Origin: Udeniomyces pyricola
Lineage: Eukaryota > Basidiomycota > Tremellomycetes > Cystofilobasidiales > Mrakiaceae
DNA: 64,000 bases
Assembly (NCBI GenBank): GCA_039545295.1
Contig: BCIK01000019.1
Location: forward strand, 173,789-237,788
Direction of reading: 5' to 3'
The notes under the pieces are model-generated. The model had not been told where the DNA came from and did no database searches. It worked only from the letters and a program-made list of their open reading frames with translations. Position numbers and translations under genes: made by a program. Shown here one piece after another: positions 48,807 to 61,337 of the stretch; the stretch's first letter is position 1; every line of letters starts with the position of its first letter.

Positions 48807-50308
48807 CTTGAGTAGGAAATCACGCTGGGGGATAGTGGGTGGAATGGGAGAGGGCAAACGGAGGGAGTTGATGTGAAGTAAACGGATGAAATATCTGCGG
48901 TTTTCAAGGCGAGATCCGGCCGGAGGCAACCTACAGGATGCAAGATGCATCTTCGAAGCGTCGACGACGTACGGCCCTCGAGCCGGAAGAATTACCACGT
49001 TTGACCGGGGCAAAAATCTACAGTGAAGGGTAGGTCAACGCGCGCATGTCGAACCGGTATCAGTAGAAATCATGACGAACTGCGCAAAGATCTACACGCA
49101 ACGGGGTATCTCCTCGAGTTTCATCGATCGAAATCATGGTCATCCGCGAGTCGCTAGCTGCTCGCCTGCTCGCTGATGACGTCCATCCGAGGTGTTCGGC
49201 ACCGGAGAGGATTGGGAATTCGTCCTTGCGGCAGAAGCGGATGAGTTGTTGCAGTCTTGGAATTTGGATGACCGGTTCACTCGGCTGGCAAAGGGGATAC
49301 AATCGCGCGACAGGGCAGAGGGCGAACGTCTCTGAGCTCTGATGAAGCAGATGGTTGTTGCGAGAGTCAAGGAACTGGAACGCGATCGGTCGCGTTTCAC
49401 TTCGACCTGAACCTCCTCGACCTCCGGAGTTCCGGTCTCTTCGCCGAAGCGTCTCCTGCGGTCATCCGATATATATTCGCATATACGCCCGGTCTCGTAC
49501 GATGCGGCCGAACGGGTCTATAAGCCATAACGGTTTCTCTTGTCTACGTATCAACGAACGCTGACGACATCGAACGCTGAGATTGTTGAGAACCGGTGAG
49601 ACGCTGAATTCTGAGACGGTGAGGACGGTGAGGACGGTGAACACGTTGAATGATCGGCCGGCGTCGTTGGATTGGGCGATCACGAAGCCGGCAGATTGTT
49701 GCCGACACAAAGCAAAGGAATGATCATCGATGCACGATGATCGATCTGCAAGGAGATTATATAATCGCGTCTTATAAAAAGCTCAGACGACGTCGAGTAT
49801 GAGTATGTCGCCCAAGCGCCTGCAAAGCGCTCAAGCCGAGTAGATCGTCCTCGGATTTGTCCGCCTGAGCCGATTCCGTTCTCCTCGAACAGCGGAAGAT
49901 CGTGCAAGATCGATCCGCAATGATTTTGCAGCAGCTGTACTTCGCCCGACTCTCCTCCTTACGTATAGTCATAGGACCAAGGATCGAACGAGATCCTGCC
50001 ATACATGTATATATGATTGAGAAACAAAACGTCCAGATCACTCCACGCTCGAGACCTGTTAGGATAATCTTGACAATGCCGACACAAACTGGACCAGAAT
50101 ATTACGAGCAATTAGCGGACGGTCGAGCGCTGCTTTGGCTTGCAGCATGCTGGCGATTGACGCGAAGGAGAGCTCAGGCGCTCAGGTTAACTTCGGCACT
50201 TCGAACACCCTTCCGCCACCATTCCTCTCTTTCCACAGGCCACTGTCCCTCTCTTTCAGCTTCGCTCACCGATCGGCCCGAACCCGAACGTGTGCTTTTT
50301 TGAGCTCC
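48807..50308. promoter_or_regulatory. Divergent upstream region, protease / histidine kinase
   Basis: 1.5 kb between opposed start codons. It contains ggtgaggacggtgagg repeats near 49616-49636, cgatcat words and a tataaaa near 49776. No gene is supported; several antisense frames of 60-90 codons lack recognisable protein features. Confidence 0.4.
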
Positions 50309-53300
50309 ATGTGTTCTCCGCCAGCAGGTCAGGGCGCCCACTCACCATCATTCGATGTGACGCGGGAGATGTCCCTCTTCTATCCTCCTGTCGCTGGGAC
50401 TTCCTCCTCGGGCTCCTCTCTGTCTTCGGCAACTGTGACCACCGCCGGGACATCGAGACCTAAAATGTCCATTAAGTGGGATTCTCTCATAATCAAGCTT
50501 CTCGACTGCAAAGATCCTCCGCGGGAGGACGGGGAATGGTGGCTGGAACGCATACACCCAGGTAAGAAACGTGTTCAGAAAGCCCCGGTCACCTTCTCAA
50601 GCCGATGCATACGCCTATGTGGTGACCCTGACAGCCTTTGTACTCGGGGCTTCGTGGTACGATGTACCTGCTTTTACTTTTCATAGATGATCGAGCCCGA
50701 GTCGAGGCATCCTTCTACGATCATCTAGCGTACGTCCTATTCTCCGCAGCAATCCCCTTCGATTGCCGCTCAGACAGTTCAAGTCTGTCTCATAGGCTAT
50801 CTGTAGCTCTGATTTGCTTGGCTTATCTGAATCCTATATACTTTATCCTTATAGGAAAAGTGAACCGGAGTCGGAGAAGAGGTTGTCAGCGAAAGCTAGA
50901 CTATGGGGGGAGCGCTATCGTCAGTCTGCAGGAAGCCTAGCTGTGTTGTTCATGTTCTCCTTACCCTTATTTGCCACAACTCATCAAACACTCTTCTTCT
51001 CGCGCAAACTCGTAGGCTTGCGTAAAGACGACTCGACGTACATCACCGTCCGGGACCGTATACAGACGACGCGATCGTCAGATGGGGTCGCCCTTACCGC
51101 CTATGGAACCGTCTACGACGTGAAAGTCAGGGAGCTCAATCCAAGCCGAGGAGATTCAAAGTTGACAGAGAAAAACATCAAAACGATCACAGACATGACC
51201 CCAAGTAAATGCCAATTCGTTGGGATCCGGGCGAAAGCTTGTTTCCACTTGCTTCACCAGGTTGACAATGTCATGTTGTCTGCTCCTGTTCACTAGGTGG
51301 TCTCTTCATGCTAGATTCTCGAGGGATGGTTACCTATCTGAACCCAGCAGCTGAGAAGCTCACGGGATTTTCATTGGCCGAGCTGAGAGCAGAGAACATG
51401 ACCTTGTGAGGTCCTAGTATATGTATCTTCTGCACTTCTCGCACTGTACTGAACTGTTTCTTACTTGATTTCGGCTCCACACCGTTTGATTTGGCGCTGC
51501 ACGCTAGCCATGAGGCTTGCCACTCTCACTACCCTGATGGAAGCCATTACCCTCTCGACAAATGTCCGATCTTCACCGATCAACGTGACAACCGGAAAGT
51601 TCAGTCCCAGCCGGAATGGCGAGTACCAAATCCTTAGCCCACCTTGATAGTTTGACGTGGATCAGCATTGCTGATGATCTTGCGCGCATGTCTGATGTTG
51701 TGGCGTCTTAGGTTTATCCACAAGAGCGGTCGCTTGTTTCCTGTGAGTCATCAATCGCTTATCTGAGCGGATGTTTGCATACGAGCATATACTGATCCGT
51801 TTCCTTGGATTGTCCAGATCCGATGTGAGCGAGATTCCCTCGAGACTTCTTGCCTAGGAGAGGAACGACATTTCAGGGAACTATAAGCTGACCGACTTGT
51901 CCTTCAAGATTCCATTGCACCACTGGTCGAGGCCGAGGGTGGAGGCTATGAGCATGGCGCACTCATCGAATTTAGGGATACGAGCGAAGAAATCCGGCTG
52001 CAAAATGAGAAACTGTAAGTGTGCTTCGCACGTCAAGCCGATTTTCAAGGCATGAGACTGGATTGCATGTTGAATCAGACTGCCTCCTCAGTTCCACGTT
52101 GGTGATGGCACAGCAGCAGGAGATTCGCATCAAGGAAGAACAAGTGCACAAGGCCAGAATGACCGAGTTTATCGACTTTGTATGCCACGAAGTTCGCAAT
52201 CCCTTGCACGGTATCCAGGCAAATATAGAGTACGTCTCTCCTCTCCCCCTTCCCCCCCGGGTCTTTGCTGTCTTGTTTATTCTGACGACGAAGCACGAAA
52301 AACTTGGGACAGTTGTGCTTAAGATATCGACCCTTCGATACTTCTTCTCAGTTTCCTTGCTGAAACCTTACAGAACCTCACCCACGCCATCTCATCAGCA
52401 AACACCGTATCTGCCACATCGCACACGTCGATGAACGGCAGCTCCGCTTCATCGGGAAAAGTCGATGCCGTCCGTTACTCGCCACATCTGCTCAAAGAGA
52501 TTAAGGACGCCGAAAGTTATCTCGACAGCATCCGAACCTGCTCTGATCACATGCGACATGTCGTTAGCAACGTGCTCGATTTGAGGTTCGTCGGCCTCAT
52601 CTTTGTCTTTTCGTTCTGCACCCGCAGCTCGCTGAAACGCCTATCATTTTCGTTCATGGTATCTTCCAGCCGACTTGAGTCTGGTAACGTTCTCCTCTCG
52701 GAAGAAGTTGTTGATCCTTCGCGCGTCACTCGTCAAGTCATCTCAATGATGGCCGGCAAGGCACTCTCGCGAAACATTACCCTATCCCTTGACGACTCGG
52801 CCATGCCCCGTCTGGCTTCTTCGTCTGCATTATCACCATCGTTACCCAACCTCTTCATTTCACCATCGACATCGTATCGAGAAAACAATTCTGCTCGACT
52901 CATCAAGGGAGACTCCACAACACTGACACAAATTCAACTTGTGAGTCGTATGTGAAGTACGCCTAGTATGGCTTCGAGACTTGAAAGGCTCACCGTGTCT
53001 TCTCTCTTCTTTGACTGGTAGAACTTGATCGGTAATGCGATCAAATTCACGCCAGAAGGAGGCTCTGTCATTGTTCGCTTAGGGATGGAAGAGGAAGCTT
53101 TGACAGGCGAGCGAGGCGAGCATAAGAGAGGTCGTGTCGTTCTCAACTGTAGTGTCATCGACAATGGTACGTGTTTTGTTGTGGTCGAGATGAGTTGCTG
53201 CGGGAAGACTGATGCACCCTTGATTCTTTTGGTTCAGGATGCGGCATGAGTGAAGCTGAGATGAGAACAGTCTTTGCCAGGTTCAAGCAGGCTCACCGCA

Positions 53301-55074
53301 GAGTATGAACCCAATCTTTCTCGTTTCTCCGACGTATAGTCCCGTCAGTTAATGTCATTCTACTACCGTGTTGCTTTTTGTTGCTTTCATGACCAGATCA
53401 ACCCGGCCTATGGTGGTTCAGGTCTCGGCCTGTCTATATCTCGCGAACTAGTCAAAATGCTCGACGGCGAGCTGAATGTCTCTTCCGTCAAAGGTCAAGG
53501 CTCTACATTCAGCTTTACTGCCAAGTTTGCCAAGCCTGCCCCTGAAGAACTTGCCGCTCTCGCCGCTTCCAACCCGGTCCTGCTCGGGCTCGTATCACCG
53601 CCAATCCCTTCGGACGACCAGCACGATAGTTCCCGGCTCTTCTCGAGCGAATCCAAGACGCGTAGTAGCGGTCCCTATGGTCTCTCTCCCTCGTCCCTCA
53701 ATCACGAAACAACAGCGGGGCATTCACTCGGCTACTTTGAATCTTCCAGTCCTACCTCCCTCGCTTCCGTCACCCCCTTGACCAATATCACGCCTGCTTT
53801 CTTACCCCGAACACTCACACATACATCCTCACCTCTTACCCATCAATCCTTCAAGGCTATCCCCATCAGCGACCCTCCCCTAGTCGATGCAGTAGTTCTA
53901 TCTCATTGCCCTGCAGCCAATGGCTCGCCAATTTCATCAACACCACTATCATCACTGCCCTTGCTACTATCATCATTACCGATACTTTCTGCTCCATCCC
54001 CTTCGAATCAGCCCCGCCGTTTCACTCGTATCATGGCCGCGGAAGACAACGGACTGAATCGCCAGATTCTCATGAAGTTCCTCAAGGACTATGAAGTCAT
54101 CCTTGTAAGTCAACCAATCGCAACACGTACGAACGGCGAAGCGAAGAGAAATCGTCACAACTAGAGGAGTATTACCCTCACTAAAGTCTTCCTTTCTTCG
54201 ATTGGCTGTCTGGATGCGAAATAGGTCAACGATGGACAAGAATGCATCGATCGGTTCCTCCTCGATGAGTCGAGGGAAATCGATTTTATCTTTATGGATT
54301 GTGAGGTGGGTTGAGGATTCAGATACACCATGTATCGTTCTGTCCTCACGTAACTTCACGTATATATACATCAATTCAGTTCACTGATTTCCAATTTTAT
54401 TTTGGTTCTTGTCTCCGCTCCAGATGCCGTAAGTCTGGTCTTCATCATCAATCGAACGATGGCCACTTTATGGTCTGTTCACAACCTGATCTTGCTCTTC
54501 GTGTCTTTCTCGTTCAGAAATGTCGATGGACTGCAAGCCACAAGACGGATTCGAGCCGCTGAAGATGCAGCGTGGTTGTCGAGTTGTCGACCCGGCGAGA
54601 AGCCTCCACGGAAAGGCCGTGTACCAGTTCGTCCTCCATCATTGCCTTCTGGTCTTTCTCACCAGTCGGCACTCGAATCCTTGCCTGCTTTAAGAAGAGA
54701 AGAGGCTGACTAACCATTTTTTGGATTGTCCATCCGTCTCATTCCGATTCTACTTTCTGCTCTATCCTTCTCTTTGTCGTCTCCAGATAGTCGCACTCTC
54801 AGGTAATGCTCGAATCGAACAACAAGCTGCAGCACTCGCCGCTGGTATGGACGATCATCTTGCAAAACCAGCCAGAAAGGTGTGTGATCGCTCTGTTGTT
54901 TTATCACGGTTTCGCACCCAAACCATCTCTGTATCTCGAACTAAACTTGTCCATTTTTTTTTGTTCTTCTTGTGTTACTCTTTAAATCCCCTGTCATAGG
55001 TCGATATGGAGAGCATGATTAGGAAGTGGGAGAAGATTGTCTGGAAGAGACATGGCATGACTCCTGACGTGTGA
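50309..55074 (+). CDS. Hybrid histidine kinase with PAS and receiver domains
   Basis: Cytosolic sensor kinase of a fungal phosphorelay; the signal is unknown. Twenty exons join in phase, giving about 945 residues. The N-terminus is Ser-rich. A PAS domain follows: [68 protein letters not shown]. HisKA has [20 protein letters not shown] with the phospho-His. The ATPase domain has [15 protein letters not shown] (N box), DNGCGMS (G1) and [15 protein letters not shown] (G2). A Ser/Pro linker of about 170 residues leads to the receiver: [27 protein letters not shown] with the phospho-Asp, VALSGNAR (Ser in the usual Thr place) and LAKP. Exon 8 is 7 nt (51818-51824) and exon 17 is 5 nt (54424-54428). 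The intron from 51619 uses a GC donor. No membrane span is seen. An in-frame ATG at 50147 would add 54 residues. Confidence 0.92.
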
Positions 55075-55735
55075 ATATGTGAAAGCTACTACATATATAG
55101 GGACGTCGACGGTGCATTTTCTTATTCTTTTGGGTTCTTGATTTTTTCTGCTTCTCTTATTTCTGTCCGTCCTTTCTAAACCCTTGATGCGACTTCTTGT
55201 TCTGTCTGTAAAGTTTATCGTCTACGTCCGTTTGCTTCTACGAAATCACGTGTGGTGATGTGCTGTTGTGTTGTTCACGGTTTATATATACACCAGCTTG
55301 TCTTTGATCTTCTTCGACTGATCACCTGGGTACAGCAGCTTCTGCAGTTAATCGTTTTCTGTCTAGGTGCAGCTATTCTTGGTCTTCCATTTTTGTTTCG
55401 TTGGTTTACAATCTTCATCTTGGTCTGTGCTTTTATGTGTAGTATAAGTGTGTATGGTCAAGCGATGGTACCTGTATGACCGTCCGTCTGAAGTTGCGTA
55501 TCAATTCAAGAATTTTGAGACAGTGTATATTGGTGGTGGAGGTGGCCGAGAAGATTTCGGTTCATCAACATGAATTCAACAGCTGCGAACTTGCTCTCTC
55601 CTTTACCATTCACTTCCCTCGGCACTCTCCCCCCTCACGCCCTGGCTAGCCTTCTTTCCTCTATTCTAGTACTACCACCACCACCACCACCTTTCCTACT
55701 CTTACCACCCCGCCAACCCCAACACAACTCCACTC
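55075..55735. other. Intergenic region upstream of NOP2
   Basis: T-rich 3' flank of the kinase gene, then the NOP2 leader, with a short CCA array near 55675-55691. No coding sequence is supported. Confidence 0.4.
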
Positions 55736-58700
55736 ATGGGACGACGAGCTAAGAACAAGCAGGGACCCCCCCAATCGATCGAAGTCGCCGCGACGAACGC
55801 GAAGCGTAAAGCCGAGGGCTACGTCCCCCGTTCGGGCGGCAAGAAGGTCAAGCTCGGTCCCAACGGCAAGAAGATTGGCAAGGGCAAGCACGCCTCGGTC
55901 AGTCGAGGTGGGGATCGGGTCGAGCGGGGCATGAGCGACGACGGCGAGAGCGAGGGAGAGGGAGACGACGACGAGCAGGAGCGCAAGATCAAGAGAGGAA
56001 AGCTGCAGCCCGTCCAGAAGAAGGGCAAGGGAAAGGAAGTCGTCAAGTCAGTCGCCCTTTCCTTCCTCCCCCTCCTCCCTGTCATTCCTTTATTGCTGCA
56101 TGATTCCTTGTCGGCTCGTCACGCCTTGAGGCAGTCGAAACGTTTGCTCAGTCTATCGTCAAAACGGCTCGCATATAGCGTGGTGGGCGGGTCCAACCCA
56201 CCCCACTAAATGCACTACTCAACAAACGACCTATTCACTGACTCGTCCTTCCGCCCTTGTCGCTTTGCCCCCTCTTCCCTTTGGCTTTCTCTCTTTCGCC
56301 CCGCAGGAAGTCGCTTGACATGTTTGATGGCGACGAGGAGATGGGAGAGGGCGACTTTGTCCTTGCTGGAGGGTGAGTGCATGTCAACATGGATTGCTCG
56401 TGCTTTCCCACTGCGTCTGTGAGAGCAGAGCGGTAGTTGTGTGAGAGTGGCGTCAACTGACAATTTGGTTTGGATACGCGCACTTTGCCTTTTTGCCCGT
56501 CTGCTTGCCTGCTCGCTTCTTCCGACGACATCCCCTTCTTACCTCTTGTCTTCACCTTGTGAATCGACATACTTTCCTCATCTTCTGACAATCTTCTACA
56601 AAATCAATCAACGTCGAAACAAATTCAGTGATGAGGACATTATGCCCCGCCCACCCCCCCGAGAGCTCAACTTCTCCGATTCCGACGCCTCCGACGACGA
56701 CCTCGACGACGACGAGGCCGGTCAGCTCCCTCCCGGTGCCGATGATCAATTCGATCTCGACGCGGGGGATTTCCCCTCGGACTCGGACGAGTTTGATTCG
56801 CAAGCGGAGGGCGACTCCGAGGACGAGTACACGACCTCGGGCGCGGAGACGAGCGAGGATGAAGGCGAGGACGGCAAGCCCGAGAGGCAGTTTGCCAAGG
56901 AGCCGATGGAGGAGGACGAGGATGACTCGGACGCTGAATTCCGAACCAACATTGCTGGCGATGCCGAGGAGGAGTTCGATGGCGAGGAACGGTTCCAACT
57001 CCCGACGGTTGAGGAGAAGGAGGCGGAGAAGGTCAACGGCGTCGGCGAGGGAGGTCTGAGGAAGGTTGAGAGGCGAATGACGGAGATCGTGAGGATTCTC
57101 GGCGATTGGAGCAAGTTTGGTGGTAAGGATGGCAGGGGTAGGACCGAGTACATGGAGCAGCTCGTCTCGGACATTGCGACTTACTACGGATACAACGAGT
57201 TCCTCGCCGAGAAGCTCCTTCAACTTTTCCCCGTCTCTGAGGTATGTTCCTTCCTCATTTGTCCCTTACACTAGATTCAGGCTCGACCTAGTCACTCTAT
57301 CCTTGCCCTGTTTTTCTCGTCGCCCTCTACCTTCTGTTCTAGAAAGCTAATGAATTTGTTTGATCTTCCCTTTCCTTCTGTCTCTGTCTCTTCAGGCCAT
57401 CTCCTTCTTCGATGCCAACGAGACCCCGCGACCAGTCACGATCCGAACCAACACGCTCCGAACTCGTCGTCGAGATCTCGCCCAGGCTCTCATCAACCGA
57501 GGCGTCAACCTTGAGCCCATTGGCAAGTGGACCAAGGTCGGACTTCAGGTGTTCGAGTCGGCTGTCCCGATTGGTTCGTTCCCTGTTCTTTCATTGTTAT
57601 CTGTTCAAGCCGTTTATTTGCCTTGAGCTCCCTTGACGCATCGGCTGACCTTGAATGTCTGTCCCTCGTGCGTGGATTTTCGTTCATCTCTTCTTTCTGA
57701 TAGGTGCTACTCCTGAGTACCTTGCTGGTCACTACATGCTCCAAGCTGCGTCATCCTTCCTCCCTGTCATCGCCCTCGCGCCCCAACCGGGAGAGCGATG
57801 CCTCGACATGGCTTCCGCCCCGGGAGGCAAGACCACCTACATTTCCGCTCTCCTCCAAAACACCGGTCTCGTCTTCGCCAACGATTCCAACAAGGCTCGA
57901 ACCAAGTCCCTCACCGCCAACATCCACCGACTTGGATGCAAGAACGTCGTCGTCTGCAACTATGACGGAAGAGAATTCCCGAAAGTCATGGGCGGGTTCG
58001 ACCGTGTCTTGCTCGATGCGCCGTGTAGTGGAACGGGTGTCATTTCAAAGGACGCCACCGTCAAGGTCAACAAGGTATGTCGGACGCTTGAGTTCTCTTT
58101 CTCATATTCGATCTTGAGAGAGATGAACGAGTGGAGCTGTGGGAGAGTGGACATGGTCATAGCTGATCTTTTGCTGTGGCGTTTACTTGCCTTGTCTTCC
58201 TTATTCATCCACCAATCTCCCTCACACGCTTTATCTTTCTCCTCAACTTCTCCTCTCCACAGTCCGAACGTGACTTCCACCTCCTCTCGCATCTTCAAAA
58301 GCAGCTTCTTCTCTGCGCGATTGACTCGGTCAACCCCGACTCCTCAACGGGCGGTTACGTCGTCTACTCGACGTGCTCCGTCACCGTCGACGAGAATGAG
58401 GCCGTCGTCGATTACGCCCTTCGCAAGCGACCGAACGTCAAGCTCGTCGAGACCGGTTTGGAGTTCGGCCGAGAGGGCTTCAGCAGCTTCCGAGGCAAGG
58501 ACTTTGGAGCCAAGATGAAGTTGACCAGGAGATACTTCCCTCATGTTCACAATGGTGAGTCGTTCGTCGTCGGTCCTTGATTATTTATCCAAACCGAGAT
58601 CCTGGCATCAGTTAGACTAAGCGCTCTCTTGTTTGTTTTTAACTTCGCCTTTCTCGCTCTCCGCCTTCTCGTTTGTAACCCTCTTCAGTCGACGGTTTCT

Positions 58701-59213
58701 ACGTCGCCAAGTTCAAGGTCTCGCGCATGCCGAAACAGACTCGACTCGCGCTCGAGTCCGAAGCCGATGCCGATCTCGAACCCCCTGAGGAGTTCGTTCC
58801 GCTTCCGACGTCGATCGACGAGGAGGATCGCTTGAAGGCCATTGAGGAGAAGAAGGGAGAGGAGTCAACCGTCAAGTTCGATGACGCAGAGGATAGGGAA
58901 ATCATTGAAGGTTGGTCATTTTTGATTGCTTTTTTTTCTTTTCTTTCTTCCTCTCTTTTTCAGGGCGAATCCTCGCTCTCGCTTCTTTCTCTTCTTGGTC
59001 TTGAAACCATGACTGACCCCACTCCCCTTCTCTCTATTCTGATCGATAGAATCCAAGCGCAAGCAACTCAAGGCGAAGGGTATCAAGATCCCGACCAAAG
59101 CCCAAGCCGAGAGCCGGAAAGCCGCCCTCGCCTCCGGCGCGGCCACCAAGCCCGAGAAGCGAACTTCTCGACCGACGCCGACGGGAGGCAAGAAGGGAGG
59201 CAAGAAGCCTTGA
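55736..59213 (+). CDS. NOP2: NOP2, 25S/28S rRNA cytosine-C5 methyltransferase
   Basis: Nucleolar SAM-dependent enzyme that makes m5C in large-subunit rRNA and is needed for 60S assembly. Eight exons join in phase (55736-56046, 56307-56372, 56629-57241, 57396-57573, 57704-58074, 58263-58554, 58689-58910, 59050-59213), giving 738 residues. The N-terminus is basic (MGRRAKNKQG), followed by an acidic stretch of about 150 residues. The core has TPEYLAGHYMLQAASSFLPV, CLDMASAPGGKTTYI (SAM binding), LDAPCSGTGVISKD (motif IV Cys, release) and VVYSTCSVTVDENE (motif VI, catalytic Cys). It ends in the RYFPHVHNVDGFYVAKFK block. The C-terminus is Lys-rich, as in homologues. Confidence 0.95.
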
Positions 59214-61337
59214 ACAAGGGGTGGGGGGAAGATGTGTTTTGAGGTTTTCGATCGGTTGAGACGGGGGATATGATTATGTTTTCACCGTTCCTTCGATATC
59301 CATTTGTATAGATCAGGACGTTGTGGCCTGCTGATCAAGGGGGAAGAAGGATGGATCCGAGATCGTGTTCCTAGTTTCCCTTGTTTCCAATCTCCCTTGA
59401 GCCTGCTGGAGTCTGCAGATTGAGTCGCAGTTTCTTTCCTTCTTGGTCATTTTTACATGTTTCTTTTCTTATTGCTTTCGTTTTCCTTCTCGTGCTTTGA
59501 TCTGTCCTTCTTTTTCTGATCAATGCTCATGAAGCATGGTCGATGAGAAACAATTCCACTCTCTTTCCGGTCATCATGTTATGGTCGACTGATTGATCAG
59601 CCCAGCAGCCGATGAGGATCTGACAGTTGGGTATCGATTTGTATCGATCTAAGTCGAGGCTGCAACTGTGCAACGTGGCGAATGACTCAATCGTCGCTGG
59701 CATATATATAGTGGCGCTGGCATAATTATCATCCCCGGCCCAGCAGGCTGGAGGCCAGTGTATGAAGAACAAGCAGTCCGTCATGGTGTCATGATGCAGT
59801 GATGTGTAGTGGTGATAGTAGCTACACGCGACAACAAACTATGTCGCATGCGAGGACCAGCGAGGACGCAGGCTGGCCGGGCGCGCGTTGGGTGCGCACG
59901 TGATGGCGTCGAATGACGTGTTGCACTGGGCAAGTGTCAGCATGTGGGTCACACTCTTGCCTTCCTAGACCTAACATCAACTCGCTGTGTGGTATCTATA
60001 AACGAACGTTTACGTCTCCGATCAAGAGCTAGAGCCAAGCTGAGCGCGCAAAAGCAAAGGACCAACAGATCAAGCGATCGATAATAGGAGGCTGCAGCAG
60101 GGGAGGGGTCATCATGATCAACTGATAAGACAATGAATGCAATTGATATCGGTCGTTTCCTCCTCTTCTTTTTGCCAATGAACGCAACACAATGTGCCCT
60201 GTCGTATTTTTTTTTGGCGATCGGAGGTTTTTTTTTATAACTTCTTTTCTTGTTCTCTTTGCTTTCCCTTGCTTCTGCGTTAGCTCTCGAGCTGGGACAG
60301 CCGCCTAGCTGAGATCTACAAAAGCCGAGGTGATATCATGGCGCGCCCTCGGCAGATGGAAAGCCGACGGACGACCAATTAATCGATGGGCCAGCTCGCT
60401 AATAAAGGCCTTTTAGCCTGTCTGATGATATTATATGTCAGAGCTCAAGCCGCAAACTAATCACGAGCGCAAGGGATGTCAACGTATGTACCCACCCACC
60501 CACTAACACTGGCCCCCTCGATCCTCGACGACGTTGTCATAACTTGTAGGCTAAGACCGAACATCCATCATCACGCCCTCATCAGAATTGGTTCTCCAAC
60601 TTGCGACAAGCCTCCCTCCCCTCTGAATTCTTCTCTTCACCTTCAGCTGCCGAACTCTGTTATTTACTCGTGTGTGTTTATCCATGGTGGCAATCGTCTC
60701 CCATCCAGGTGAGTGTCCCTTCTTCTCCTATCGGGTAATAAGATACGGGATGAGCTCAGGTAGGGAAGGTGCAGGGTCAAATGAGAACGCAGAGGCGAGA
60801 GCGCGCGGCTGCTCTCGCCAATATGACGGCGGGGAAGTGAAGGGGTCGGCCATTTCTTTTGGTGGCCTCGGCCAGCGTCTTGTTGGAAAGCCCCCCGGTC
60901 GGATTTATCCCTCTTCTCTTATCGTCCGATAAGATGTTGGGGCGAGATGCTTTAAAGTGCCAAGGTCATCTTCCTTGGAGGTGGAAACGAGAGCCGGGTT
61001 GGAATTGGCAGGAGAGGAGCGTGTAGATCTGTGGATTTGATATGGCGATGATGGCCAACGGCTTGATCGGGACGAGAATCCGTTAATCCGTTGGCTATCA
61101 TGCGTGTGTGTGTGTGTGTGTTCTTTTTACACGCTTTCCCTTTGTAGCCTCTCATCTTTCTCATCTAACGGGGTCCGCGCGGTTCAGAGAATTGTCATTG
61201 CCCCGTCTCTGTCCACCTTGCACTAGTTATCTATCAACTACTTCAACTGTCTGACCAACCACCGACCCTGCCGTTCTACACCCACCCCTTTGCGCCCGGC
61301 GACGTTCTCCCCTTACCTTATCCCTCTCGGAGATTTC
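59214..61337. promoter_or_regulatory. Intergenic region and long leader of the zinc-finger gene (2.1 kb)
   Basis: No coding sequence is supported. It contains the NOP2 3' flank, a GC-rich stretch with a cacgtg E-box-like word near 59898, and a (GT)n array at about 61102-61121. Several short frames near 60476-60932 do not splice convincingly to the zinc-finger gene, although a 5' non-coding exon is possible. Confidence 0.35.
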
